Positions 14,301 to 25,800 of a DNA stretch of 64,000 nt are shown one piece after another. A model generated the notes under the pieces. It did not search any database. It saw only the letters and a list, made by a program, of their open reading frames with translations, and was not told the origin of the DNA. The DNA is from Ascidia mentula (Eukaryota > Chordata > Ascidiacea > Phlebobranchia > Ascidiidae), in NCBI GenBank assembly GCA_947561715.1, contig OX387199.1, positions 13,397,001 to 13,461,000 on the forward strand. Direction: 5' to 3'. Positions within the stretch are counted from its first letter, which is position 1. Every line of letters starts with the position of its first letter. A program made the translations under genes and the position numbers.

Positions 14301-14861
14301 ATTCAACCCCATACTTCCTTATAATTCTGTTTCTAGCCCATTGCGCTTGATCAAAACAGGCATTTTCTTACAATAGAAGGAACGATTAGTCATTTTCAAT
14401 GGTTAAACCCAATAACGGAAATGCAGGCCAGAGCAATTCAACACAATAACTCGGAAAAGGTAATTTGTCACCTTCATCTCGTTTTCATCTTTAGGTTCTT
14501 GTTTTACATCGATTTGAGCAACAATTTCTTTTACTTCCTTGTCTGTAACAAACAGATTATTATACTTAAATATCTTGCTTCTTGTTTACAGTAAAAAATA
14601 CAGAAATAAAAACCATACAACAAAAAACTCGGCGATTGTTTTAATAGCGCTTTGTGATTTCCGATGCGTACACACAATGACTTCCGCAAAAGAATTTTCA
14701 TTTTCAAAAAAAGAAAAAATGGTTTCCATGAAATATGATAACGAAACTCCACTTCAAAGCGTAACATTTTTACCTATTATTGACGTAGGTTCCGTTTTTT
14801 CCAGCGTGTTTTCTGGCGTCAAATTCCTTGCCTTGTGAACGTCTACCGACATTACTCTCAT
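11352..14861 (-). CDS. SOBP: SOBP (sine oculis-binding protein), 7 exons
   Basis: Seven minus-strand exons join in phase: 14774-14861 (ATG at 14861), 14472-14542, 14044-14215, 13725-13907, 13098-13243, 12834-12977 and 11352-12647, giving about 699 residues. Exons 2-3 yield 'VKQEPKDENEMK' joined to 'SFAQNTMNELLGLYGYE', the conserved SOBP N-terminal helix. Two FCS-type zinc fingers follow, each on its own exon: 'CAWC...FCSEKCFASCRR' and 'CDWC...RLQFCSAECLENYK'. The long last exon carries a Val/Pro repeat ('PFPVPFPVPIPVPI') as in vertebrate SOBP, an 'AIDLTC' SUMO-interacting-type motif and a basic C-terminus 'PCKKSKLST'. SOBP is known as a nuclear partner of Six homeodomain factors, needed for inner ear development in mouse. 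It diverges from SLC30A1 with a 2.7-kb gap. Confidence 0.93.
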
Positions 14862-15407
14862 CTGAAAACAAACGCGATGTAGCAGACTGACTCGTGTTTA
14901 GCAGCAAGCGTTACCAACTGTAGCCTGTTACCCGACATCGGCATTTTTTTACCATTGCATTTTTTTGTTCGAACAACGTACATTGATGACTAGCGCCACC
15001 ACGTGAACGAGTAGGTATAGTTGCCATTATAATATACCAGTTTTCTGTGATGGATCATTAGGCAAAATCTTTTTGAGAAACGATATAAAAAATACACCTA
15101 CAGATGCATACTAGTTGACATCAGTGCACTGTGCACATACTAGAGACTGACTATATCCTCTTATTATTAATTGTTACGTCACAAATGCCTAAACCCTTTT
15201 ATTTCTTATCTCTCAGTCTTCATTTCTGTAAATCTATCAAACCACCTGTTATTGTTAGCATGCAGAGTACGATTATAAGCAGAATTTGCAGTTAATTTAG
15301 CTAAAATAAAAACATCTTCAACATGACAACGTAAATATACTGTGATGGAAAAATTTTAAGATTTTAATGTTGACCAAACAAAATATATTTATATACATAC
15401 TTTAGAA

Positions 15408-15647
15408 CAGGGGTTTTCCAGCCTTTTCGGCTCGCGGCACACTGGGATCCTCTTTATTCGATTTTAGGTCAGTTAGGTAAACGAATTGCTTTGATTCGCG
15501 GCTGCTTTTAGTTCCGAACGTTGTTTATGTTTAATTAGTGTCATCAAGAAAACCGACACGTACAGTGGTATAGTTTATGACATATTAAATACAATTTCTC
15601 GCGGCACACCTGAACCTGCTTTGGGGCAAACAGTTTGAGAAAACATG
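15408..15647. mobile_element. hAT-type MITE with 8-bp target duplication
   Basis: The element starts 'caggggttttcc' and ends 'gaaaacatg', imperfect terminal inverted repeats. It is bounded on both sides by the direct repeat 'ctttagaa' (15400-15407 and 15648-15655), an 8-bp duplication typical of hAT transposons. The interior has two copies of 'cgcggcacac' in the same orientation and no open frame, so it is non-autonomous. Confidence 0.75.
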
Positions 15648-16159
15648 CTTTAGAACTCAATGGTTTTCGAAAAACAACATCACTTTAACACAAATTTCTC
15701 ATTGATTTCAACGATCATTTTTTATGCAAGGTATATGTTGAGGCAGCAAAAACCTGTGATTTGGGTTGCAAGCATACATTAAGCAAGACATGAGGTGGTG
15801 CAGTCGCTTGATATAAGAGAACATTTGAAACTTTTCCGGTCCATGGAAATTTTTCTAATTTTGCACAAAGCTTGCCTGAAACATGCAGATAAACGTGGTG
15901 TAAGGTAAAATACCAACTCATTTTAAATTTCGCAGCGAAATGAACTTAACCGCAGGTCACTGGTTGTGGCGGCATAAGAGCCGATTTTAGCGTGTGACTC
16001 GGGGCCTGACAATACTAATGGTTTAACATTTGCTAAGCCATAGGATCTCCGTAGGATGCACCTAGTTTGGTGCCCAACGGATTACTGTGATTGTATAGTC
16101 ACCACAAAGTGTAAGTTTGCCTGGCCGTTTGGTCGGCAAAGTCGTCTAAAAGTCACACC

Positions 16160-16238
16160 AAGCTGCATTAATGAGACTTTATAGATCGAAACAGTGGATA
16201 TCTGCATAACAGCTCACAGAAATCATATTATTGGTTCA
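16160..16238 (-). repeat. Short interspersed repeat, copy 2
   Basis: Reverse complement matches 7634-7711 over about 78 bp, including 'ccaataatatgatttctgtgagctg' (in two parts) and 'ccactgtttcga'. The surrounding 15950-16160 sequence looks like a longer repeat body of the same insertion, with 'ggtgtgact' shared with the copy near 63100. Confidence 0.5.
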
Positions 16239-16755
16239 ACTTGATTAGAAATGCGAAAAAATCGCCAAAAAGACAGAGTCTAAAAAGGTTGGACAGGCCT
16301 GGTGTATAGTGCATACAAGTTTTTGACAGATTATTTTTTTTTTGCTAACTTTATAGGCTAATTACATTATTAGTTTTGTTGCGATTGCGAAATTCGACGC
16401 TTACGTCAAAAAGCTTATAGGTACATAAACAAATCTATGTAATCGTTTTTTTACACGAAGTACATAAAATTGTTTTTAATTTTCATTTGTACCAAAATAT
16501 ACCTGCTAAAAATTTTATATACGATTGTCGCTTTGTTACATCAAGTGTCACTATAACTCTTTAACATGTATTATCAAAGGCCATGTTCTCGTGGTCGATG
16601 CATTGATCGCCGGTTTCGGGTTTACTCATAAAGTTGTTATGACCGAAAGAAATACATACGAATTGACATTTTCCACAAAGATGGAAAACTCGAAATAGAG
16701 ACAAAATGAAGTGGAGATCAGACAAAAAATAACAGTGTGTGCACAATTATTATTA

Positions 16756-16801
16756 CGATATTGCACCAAAGGATTATTGTTTAACCTTTGGTGCAATATC
16801 G
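16756..16801. repeat. Perfect 17-bp inverted repeat, 12-nt loop
   Basis: Arms 16756-16772 (cgatattgcaccaaagg) and 16785-16801 (its exact reverse complement) enclose 'attattgtttaa'. It lies in the SOBP-SLC30A1 spacer. It could be a young foldback repeat end or a structured RNA; nothing here decides which. Confidence 0.85.
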
Positions 16802-17542
16802 CATTTAGCCAGAACACCCTATTTGATTACGGTTATCAAACGCTTTACGGTAGCGTCTCTTCACTCCCCAAAAGAACCAACCCAATATCAAAGTTCTTTT
16901 AACGCGAAAGTTTTTTCACTTCGCAATGTTTACTGGTATTGTTTGGAATTGCGCTTTATGTTGGAAAATCCAATCCGTACCATTTTAAAAAAATAGGATT
17001 TTGGTTCCCGCTCAATAAAATGTGTAATAATTTATTTTTTGTGGAACACAAAATTGCTCGCACAAGCATTGTGTCATCACAGAAACGCAGACTGCGCAAA
17101 CATTTTTTATCCCCTGTGTTTACCTAAATGCACATTAACTTTACGACGCCAAACCAGCAAATATTTGATTTAGTGAAAGGCAGGCTATGGGTTGGACTAG
17201 TTTCAGTCGGCAGTGAGACAAAATTATATTCAAAGTTGTAAAGTTGCATGCGAGTAAAACCAAGCTGGTGTGATATCCTAGTTTTTTCATGATAATATTT
17301 GAAAACCAATTGAAAGGAGATGACCGACTAGTTGTGAAGGGCTTGCCTTGTAACCACGTGCAGTTCGTCAATATGTAACATATTTGTCAATGTTTACCAC
17401 CGGCCTCGTTTATCTGTTGAACAAAATTCTTTGCCTTTTCGTTTGGTATATTTCAATAAGATTGTAGGAAGTTAGGGACCTGCTAATATGTGGAGATGTA
17501 TTGATGTTATTTAACACATTAAATTAAGTTATATTTGCGATC

Positions 17543-20500
17543 ATGCACTCAGAACCCCACGCACGTCTGGTTGATTCCAGTACCAAAACGACAGCAGTCA
17601 TGACGCAGCAACGGTGCGAATTTGGCAAACGAAGTCGCTTAATTTGTATGCTGATATTGACTTTCATATATTTTCTCACTGAAATTGTTGTGGGGTAAGT
17701 TACAATAGAAACTATAATTAAATATTAACTTATCTTACCCATGTATATTCTTTAAGACAGGTAAATTTCAGTAAAACAGATGTTGTGAAAGCGTCAATGA
17801 TGCGGTGATGTGTGATATAGGTTTGAGTTTCAAAAGAGTGGCACTCATTTATTTATGTTAGTCTTAGCATAAAAACGACGTGGGCCTTACCGTCAAACAC
17901 GCAGAGCAGGCCACAGAGCTAACACTCAGTGTATTCGCTTAGGTGTGAATTATATCTCAAGGTGAACTTAATTTTTGAGAACAAAATTTATCAATCTATT
18001 AAGTGTTTTTGATTTTTCTAACTTCAACTGGTTGGGAGTTTAAACTTTGCAGAACGGTATAAGGACAACAGACCTTGTCAAGCGGTTCAGTATGTAGCGG
18101 GTTTATGGCCACCCACCAACCACCGCAATGTTAGTTTAAGGCACGTCATATAAGTAAAGCCTATGTTACTTGCATAGGACCGTATGGAAACTTCCAATCC
18201 ATGTTGCAATTGTTCTGTAAAGCTCGGTTATTGATATCCGTATTTTGTAATAATAAAGTTGATAAGAGGATAACTTTTTTTAAACCAAAGATTGTTTGAA
18301 ATATCCGTATTTCTAATGTTTGTCCGTACTTTTTAGAACCCCTATTACTAAAACATTTCCTCATTTTTATGTTGTCAATGTATTATTTTCCATTTCCTGG
18401 CAACATGTTTTGTGTGACATCCCTCTGTTGAGAAATATCACCCACCTAAAAAGGTCGCGCAATTTCTCTCTTGTGTCTCCTACAGCAGGGTTTCCCAAAA
18501 TTTTTTGGCCGCTGACTCCATTTTGTAAACCTGTTTTTTTCGGCCCCCCCTGTCTTAAGTCACATCATTTTACAACGTAATCAGCGTTGAAAATACTACA
18601 AACAATATCAGCAATAACGAATATTAAAATAGATATAAGTGTGAATTCTTTAGACGCGTAGTAAAAGAAACGTAAGAAAGAAAAAATTGTAAACAACTTT
18701 GAGGTCGTAAGATACAACGATAGTTTAAGAAACATTTAAAAGTAGAGTAATTGTGCAATGTACGTATTGTAACGCTTACGAAACCATTCCAGTCATAAAT
18801 TACTGCAGTGATTTCTGCGTATACGCACTTTATAAAACGTACTATTTTTTGAGGTATAATTACGGACCGCGGACCCCAATTTGTTAACCCTGGTCCTACA
18901 GTATATCATAAAGAAACAGTTTGAATTATATTTTTCCGGTTTTCCTTGGGATGTTTTTGGTTCTAGATCAATGGCAGCCCTGTATATAAACCAGGCCCAA
19001 TCAACTTCTTACATCAGCCCAGGCAATTTTTCAAATAAAGGGGAAATATGACTAAATTAGTAAGGTGGAAATTATTAAAATACCGCGGTCTAAAATAAAA
19101 AGGTGCTTCCCTTAATTTTCCTAAAAGGCGGGGTATGGTTTTGCTTCGGATTTAGGTAACTATCAAATGCCTCCACTATATACATAGTGTCAATATACCT
19201 ACCACACGTTAGATGCCACAAAGCGGAAGTAATAGTATTGGTTGACGTATAATAAACAATTGCGTGGACCACCACTGCCCACTGACCTACGTCAATATAT
19301 TTAAACGCCTTTTTTTATTTAAAGGTATGTGACTAATTCCGTGGCTCTTGTGGCGGACAGTTTTCACATGTTATCGGATGCAATCAGCCTCCTAGTTGGA
19401 CTTACCGCAGTTATTTACACAGACAAAACCAGTAAACACAATACGTATGGTTGGGTTCGCGCCGAAGTTCTCGGAGCTTTTTTCAACGCTGTGTTTTTGC
19501 TCGCGTTGTGTTTCAACATTGTCATTGAAGCTATACAAAGGTAACAAATTGTTGAAAAGACTTAATTTGCCTGCTACAAAATGAATAAGGCTGTGCTTTC
19601 CAGATGAAAAACAGTGCAAAAAACGGCTTTATAGTCTCATATAGACGTTTCGGTAACTCTATCTATTTGTAAATTTTAAATATCAAAATTCACCTGCAGG
19701 ATGTATTCTTATTGGCCTATCAGAATACTATGGAAAAAATGCTGAAGTGCAACCGACGCGCGATTTTCATGTTATAAAATTCAGTGAATTTTTAATCGGT
19801 TCGGTGCGGAAAAAGTGCCGTTGGCTATATAGTCGATTTCAGAATGAAACGTCTTTAAGTATGAAATATCCAAACAACCATTACACTTTTTACCCCATTT
19901 CTTCATTATTGCCTTTATTTCAGATTAGTTGAGGTTGAAGAAATCGAGAGCCCTCTCCTTGTTCTTGGTGTGGGAGCAGCGGGATTGGTTATAAACATTG
20001 CTGGATTGTTTCTATTTCACAACCACAGTCATGGTCATGCTGGCCATAGCCACGGCCACCATCAAGATGAAAACTCTGGTATATAAAAAAAAAACGAGTC
20101 GCTAATTGAAAACTGTAACATAAGTTTTCTTTGTGAAGTTTCCAAATAACTTTTAAAACTTTTCCAAAGAGAAAAACAGGAATGTAAAATAAATGTGGCG
20201 CGCACGCAATGACTTCCAACAAAATAATGTTAGCATCGAAAACTATAGACTGGCAACAAATAACCTCATTTTATAATATAGGATCCCACCTAAATATGCG
20301 AGGTGTTTTCCTTCACGTTCTTGGAGACGCATTGGGATCGGTAGTCGTTATTGCAAATGCTCTTGTTATCTATTTCGTTCAGGTACGAATTTTAATCTTT
20401 GTGTCAAACTATTTTTTATTTAATTTTAATACTGAAACCACTTTACATAGTTTCATTGGTTTATTGCTGTGTTTGTTACTTTATGCATTTTCAGGGAAGG

Positions 20501-22116
20501 CTAATGTAGGGTTAGGAAAATAGCCTACGTCATGCTGCTGTTTTGAAAAAATATTGATAATAACGGCAATTTCGCATCATTTTGTGTTCTAACGGTTGGA
20601 TATTTGTGTTCAACTTGTTGCACAACAATGAAAAACCGGTTAAAACATTTGCTTATTCACTATAACGTTCAAACGTCAGCACAATTAATGATCGTTTAGT
20701 TATTTTGCCAACTGTATTCATTTTCACTCGCGTTCAAAGGACGACTGGAAGTATTACCTTGATCCTGTGATGAGCATAATCATTTCACTAATTATTGTTT
20801 CAACAACTATACCTCTGTTGAAACAATCTTCCATGATTTTGTTGCAAAACCCACCTGGTAATGTGAAACTTGATGAAATTGTTGATCAGATCGAAAAGGT
20901 CAGTAAAATCCTTGTGCATCAAAAAGAATCCTAACATTAACATAATTTGGCGGATTTATGATATGTTAATCTTTAGGTTACTTTCTCATTTCTCACGGTT
21001 TACCCCGTATGATCTTTCTCATGTATCTTTTTTTCATACTTGTTGTAATACGTGGATTATTTGCTGTGTAGTTTATAAGGTTATTTGAAATTCCAATAAA
21101 ACCAATAAACTGACAACCCCCGTGTAGGCTATACCTACTAAATGATATGATGTATTATAACTTAATATGTTATGGATGATTAAGATTGGGTAAAAAATAA
21201 TACTACCTTCCCAGCTATTTTATCACAAAAAATAACGACATGTGTTCTAACTAAATGTTTGTTCAGATTTCAGGCGTTGTATCGATTCATGACCTTCACA
21301 TCTGGCAGTTGTCAGAGGAGCGTGTTATTGCGAGTGTACATATTGTCATGCACCTGGAAGGTGATTTTAGCAACACAGCTCATCAAGTCAACAAGCTGTT
21401 TCACGATTGTGGAATTCACTCGTTGACGTTGCAACCGGAGATTTGTCGAAATTGCACTTCCACAAATACAAATGTTGACAGTTCTTCTTCTTCGCAAACA
21501 GGAATGACTCAAACAGTGGAATGGGATTTGTCAGTTTTAGGTGACGATGGTGCTGATCAAATAAGGCAAAGGCAAGTCGCAGAAATTGTGAAATGTGTTA
21601 AATTTACCAGTTTTGTATTTTAACAAAAAACAGGTGCATTTGTGTAAACTGTCTCCATCAGTAATATTACATGCAGTGGCATGACAGGCAGGATCGCCCC
21701 ACTGCGCAGGTCCTTGCTTGGCGATCACAGCTAACGTATTGCGATCATGAAGGTTGCCTGGCAAGTTGTGCGCTTGCGCACCAGTGTAAATTGGCCACAA
21801 TATACCCCGTGAAACCACGAGCTCAGTTGGTAGAGCGTTGGGCCTGGTTAGCCCAGGGTCGTGAGTTCAAACCTCACCGGGAGCTTGATTTTTCAAATCT
21901 TACTCTCATGAACCTATATCCATCAGTTGCTACTTTTGGGAAAAAGTTAGCTTTATTTGATCCATGACCCTATTTTTTTTTTTGTACAGAAATAAAGCAA
22001 ATCATCAATCATGCTTGCTACCCTGCGTAACGCAAGAATGTAAACGTTTCCACTGTTGCAAGCAACTACAGTTTCAAGACCACCATACGGGTCAAAGCAA
22101 CCAATCATTCTGTTAG
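17543..22116 (+). CDS. SLC30A1: Zinc efflux transporter ZnT1 (SLC30A1), 7 exons
   Basis: Seven exons join in phase: 17543-17694, 19325-19540, 19924-20078, 20282-20382, 20740-20898, 21267-21571 and 21990-22116, for about 404 residues. It is a cation diffusion facilitator that exports zinc across the plasma membrane by proton exchange. Seen here: TM1 'LICMLILTFIYFL'; the TM2 metal motif 'HMLSD'; 'FGWIRAE'-like 'YGWVRAEVLGAF'; a His-rich loop 'HNHSHGHAGHSHGHH' between TM4 and TM5; the TM5 motif 'HVLGD' within 'NMRGVFLHVLGDALGSV'; and a cytosolic domain with 'IHDLHIWQL'. A Cys-rich tail ('CLLPC', 'CKRFHCCK') resembles the Cys cluster near the ZnT1 C-terminus. The sixth intron has a GC donor (AAAG|GCAAGT), required by phase. 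ZnT1 is favoured over ZnT10 by the Cys tail. Length is shorter than human ZnT1 (507 aa), mostly in the His loop. Confidence 0.93.
18486..18893. mobile_element. hAT-type MITE in SLC30A1 intron 1
   Basis: Ends 'cagggtttccc' and 'ttaaccctgg' are inverted repeats of one another with mismatches. The 8-bp direct repeat 'tcctacag' flanks it (18478-18485 and 18894-18901). The interior, about 400 bp and without an open frame, contains 'ccgctgactcc' and 'ccgcggacccc' near the two ends, a pattern common in non-autonomous hAT repeats. Confidence 0.75.
21812..21884 (+). tRNA. tRNA-like sequence (pseudogene or SINE head)
   Basis: D-arm (GCTC/GAGC), a 5-bp anticodon stem (TGGGC/GCCCA) with loop CTGGTTA (anticodon GGT, Thr-like) and a 5-bp T-arm (GTGAG-TTCAAAC-CTCAC) are all present. 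The acceptor arms do not pair, so this is not a working tRNA as read. It sits in the last intron of SLC30A1. A polymerase III box A/B layout would also fit the head of a tRNA-derived SINE. Confidence 0.45.
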
Positions 22117-22846
22117 TTGGGAAGTTACTTCAACGAATATATTATCAAAATGCGTTGCGTTGAATGTGCGTTTGTGTTATGTGCCATACTTTTATTTGAT
22201 CAGTGTTAAATCCACAACAGTTTCCAGTTTTGAAGGTCATCCTCTGCAATAATACACATATCAATTGCTTTTTGTTTGCCGAAAAAAATTGCTGGAACTT
22301 GTGACATATAATAGGGCACTGATATAAGTCTATGTTGCAGCTGTACAGGACAGTACACCGAAAGGTTTAGTAAAGATTACTGGAAAATTTATTTCCGTCT
22401 TTGTAACATGTGATAGTTTTAAGTTTTAAATAACAAATTTTTGTTTCGTGTTCTCGTACGTTCACCTCCCTATTTATTTGTATTCGCCGATGAAAACCTT
22501 CCACCGCAGATAACAAACACTGTGTAAAACCTCTGAAATCTTATAAAGCTTAACTGTAATCTGGTACCTATGTTAGTTAGTGGCAGCCAAGAGCATGCTG
22601 GGGTCGAAACAGTTCTTTCACAGTTCACGTGTAGGCACCAGATAAAAAAAACAATAAATTTGGACAAAAACTTCACAGATCTAAACGGTTGCTTATCCAG
22701 TAAATGGGATGTCATCATAAAAATTAATCACGCTCGGAAGTCTTTTCAGTTGTTTCAAGAAACAATGTGTCATGTTCAAACAACAAAAGGTGAATGGAGA
22801 AATTTATGGTATTTAAAGCATTGATTCCAAATTAAGAAAACCAGCG

Positions 22847-25800
22847 TCAAGACTGCTTTCCAGTGACAAACATATGAATTCCTTTTTTAGATGTTAATAA
22901 TTCTCGGGCGCGCGTTTCGCCCAAAACAGACGAGAGTTTGTCGCATTCATATGAACTATACATTGTTGTTATGGAAGCACTTGAAATAGTTGATTCACTT
23001 TTCCCATGCTGCATCATGTTACATAACTCACTGTAGAAGAGTGGATAAGTCGGAAGTTCAAAAAAGCTGATGTTCCGAATTCCACGAATAAATGGCCTAA
23101 AACCGGAATTAAACAGCACGATGAAGCATGCGGATGCCTATTTTCCTATTTTGGGTTATAGCGGGTCAACATACACGCATTTTCACTGTGCTTGAGATGT
23201 TTTTACTGATGCAACAACACTTTTCAAAGTAATTTAGCTCATACCAACATATTTTATCAAATGGCTACCAAACATTGTAAGTTGTACCTGTGGTAAAAAT
23301 GGTAGCGCTCCGTGTACAGCAGGATGGGCGTGCGCCCGGTGAAAAAACTTCTCCTGGCTTTTCCTACTGTTTTTTGATCACTGTATTCGCAGATGAATAC
23401 GAACTTCGGTCCACTTCCAGTTTTCATTTCCCGACGCATGTAATTTCGTATCCGCACGAAGTCATAGTACTAAAGGTACAAATATGATTAAAAAAATCAA
23501 TAGTTTCAGAATATAAAAACAAAATGACACAATAAAATGCTCCACTATTTTCTACGCACGATTTACTTTTTTAATGCATTGTTACCAGGGCACTATTTGG
23601 TCTAGCTGTAAAATGTTAGAATTTTACCTAAAATTATCGATGGTAAAATATTTGTCGTGCCGTTGGTCAATAACCCGTCAACAATACCATTTGAGTTTTT
23701 CATTTCTGCTACAATTTCTTTACAGAAGCTGCACTCTGTAATACTTTAGTCAAGGATACGGATACAATCGTATTGTTTCGTAATATAAGGCTTGTTTTTG
23801 TGTTTTTTCGTTCAACTTGGATTAGCGCACCTATACATAAACAACTAAAAAGTTTTGTGCTTTTGCGGACGAAAGTTGTTCGATATTTCGCGTGAACCAC
23901 TGTATAATGCGCTACCTGCTTTTCAAAGCGGAATTTGCATGCCGGTAAATCTCCGAAAAAATTGTAACCGCATCTAACGCCTTCATTGATTAGGTACCGA
24001 AACCGAACGCCCTCTCATATTTTTTTCTAGATCCGCCACTGGGCTACACAATAAACATGTGATGTGACACTGCGGATGTTTTTTTTGTGTGTGAATAAAT
24101 TGACAAATCCCGTATAGAGGAATCGCAAACACCTTGCTAATGTGTGTTCCTGTGTCCCCTTTATCGAATTTGATAAAAGAACTCCAGGACATGACTTTGT
24201 CAACAGTGTATCATTCAGTACTTTTAAAACATTTTGATTTACATTAAAACCACAATTTGTTTTTACCTGTGGAATAAATATCATGTTGTGTGATGTTTTG
24301 TTGGTCTTGAGACCTTTCAAAATATGTTCAACAAAAAACTTGAATCGTTTTTCAGACAATTCGGTCAAATTTCCCACATCTGGTATCTTATGAAATATCT
24401 ACAAAAAATAAGTATTGTGTGTTTGATTTTAAAGCATAAATGCTCTATTATGTTTAAAATATTTCACTGAGAGTGTAAATGCTGCAACAGACATAGCAAT
24501 CCTAAAGTATTCAAAAACATTTTTTTTGCATTCATCATTTACCTGTGGCACTTGTACGGGAATTTCACATATGCTGCCTTTTTCATCAATTTGTTTTGCC
24601 ATTATTAAACCTTTGTAATTAAAGCAATGTTTGGTGAGCACACTGTAGATCTGTGGTGACATCACTTCTAAATCAACAAAAAGAATAACAGTGAAAAGCT
24701 GATGTACTTCAATTAAAGTGTTTTCTAAAAAAAAACAAGTATGCTAAACTCCACATCCCAGTGGCAGACATAACTACTTGTGTGTGTTTCTCAGGTATTT
24801 TTATGCATTATGCTATACAGGTATTTAGACTCTACAAATACACTGTACACAGTGACATTAGTATAAAACTCAACCATTGCGACATACAACATGTAAACCT
24901 CAACCAAGCAAATCTTATAAAAGTGTATCATTTAACGGTAAAATCCTTACTTGAGAAAACGAGTGTTTGGCAATAGTACTTTGAATTACCATCCAGTGCC
25001 CAATTGTAGACACGAGAAAAATCGACATCATGAGAATCCTTCGGAGTTAAGTGCATATGCTGCAAGACATACGTAGAGTTTTGTAAACTATTCTACTGTC
25101 CGAACAAATAGATAATTTAAAAACCAAATTAAGCCTAAATTGTGTTTTAGTTTGTTAAAACTTACACAGAGAAAAAACAGTAAAAAATAGTTTTATACTA
25201 AATAGAACATGCTTGTTCACTGAACTACATATTTACGGCCATAACAATCATTTTAAAAAAGAACAAAATCTGCTCTTATATCTCTATAAATATCTCACCT
25301 TTTTTATGTGAAGAATGTGGTCCCAGTTCTGCATAAGATAAACATCAGCAAGGTCAATGATGAGAATTTCAATAGAAGAAAGAAAGTCATGTTCATAGTG
25401 AGCTTCCCCTGACAAAAATAAACAAGATGACGATTTTTTTTGTATACTACAACATATCAAAACCAAAGAAGATTTAAAAAAAAAGTATTTCTTGCACAAG
25501 AATAAAACGAACCCTTTTCTCCGATTGTCTTTCGCAATGCTAGTGGAGAAGCCACTATTATGTCGGAAGAATAAAATGGTGAGTAGAGCCAGACTGAACT
25601 TCCGTGTACAGAAATTCCAATTTGAAAGTGTTCATCTGTATTACCTTGAAACAACGCTTGGTAATCCTCCGGTTTGGTTTTCAATTTCCTCAAAACTTCT
25701 TCCTGGTCTGATCTGACAACAATAAAGTTAAAAAGTTACTATGTAACGTTAAATCAATACTATGTAACGTTAAATCAAGAATCAATAATCTTTCACAAAC

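Larger units (their letters stand above)
14862..17542. other. Spacer between SOBP and SLC30A1 with repeats
   Basis: This divergent spacer should contain both promoters. It holds a 240-bp MITE (15408-15647), a dispersed repeat segment near 15950-16240 and a perfect hairpin at 16756-16801. Open frames of 60-85 codons around 16560-17370 overlap each other on both strands and look like chance. Confidence 0.5.

Noticed and set aside
21812-21884. Functional tRNA-Thr
   Set aside because: Acceptor arms do not pair, so it is kept only as a tRNA-like sequence.
24010-24050. 'cagtggcggatctag' on the minus strand, which resembles a hAT repeat end
   Set aside because: No partner end or target duplication was found nearby.
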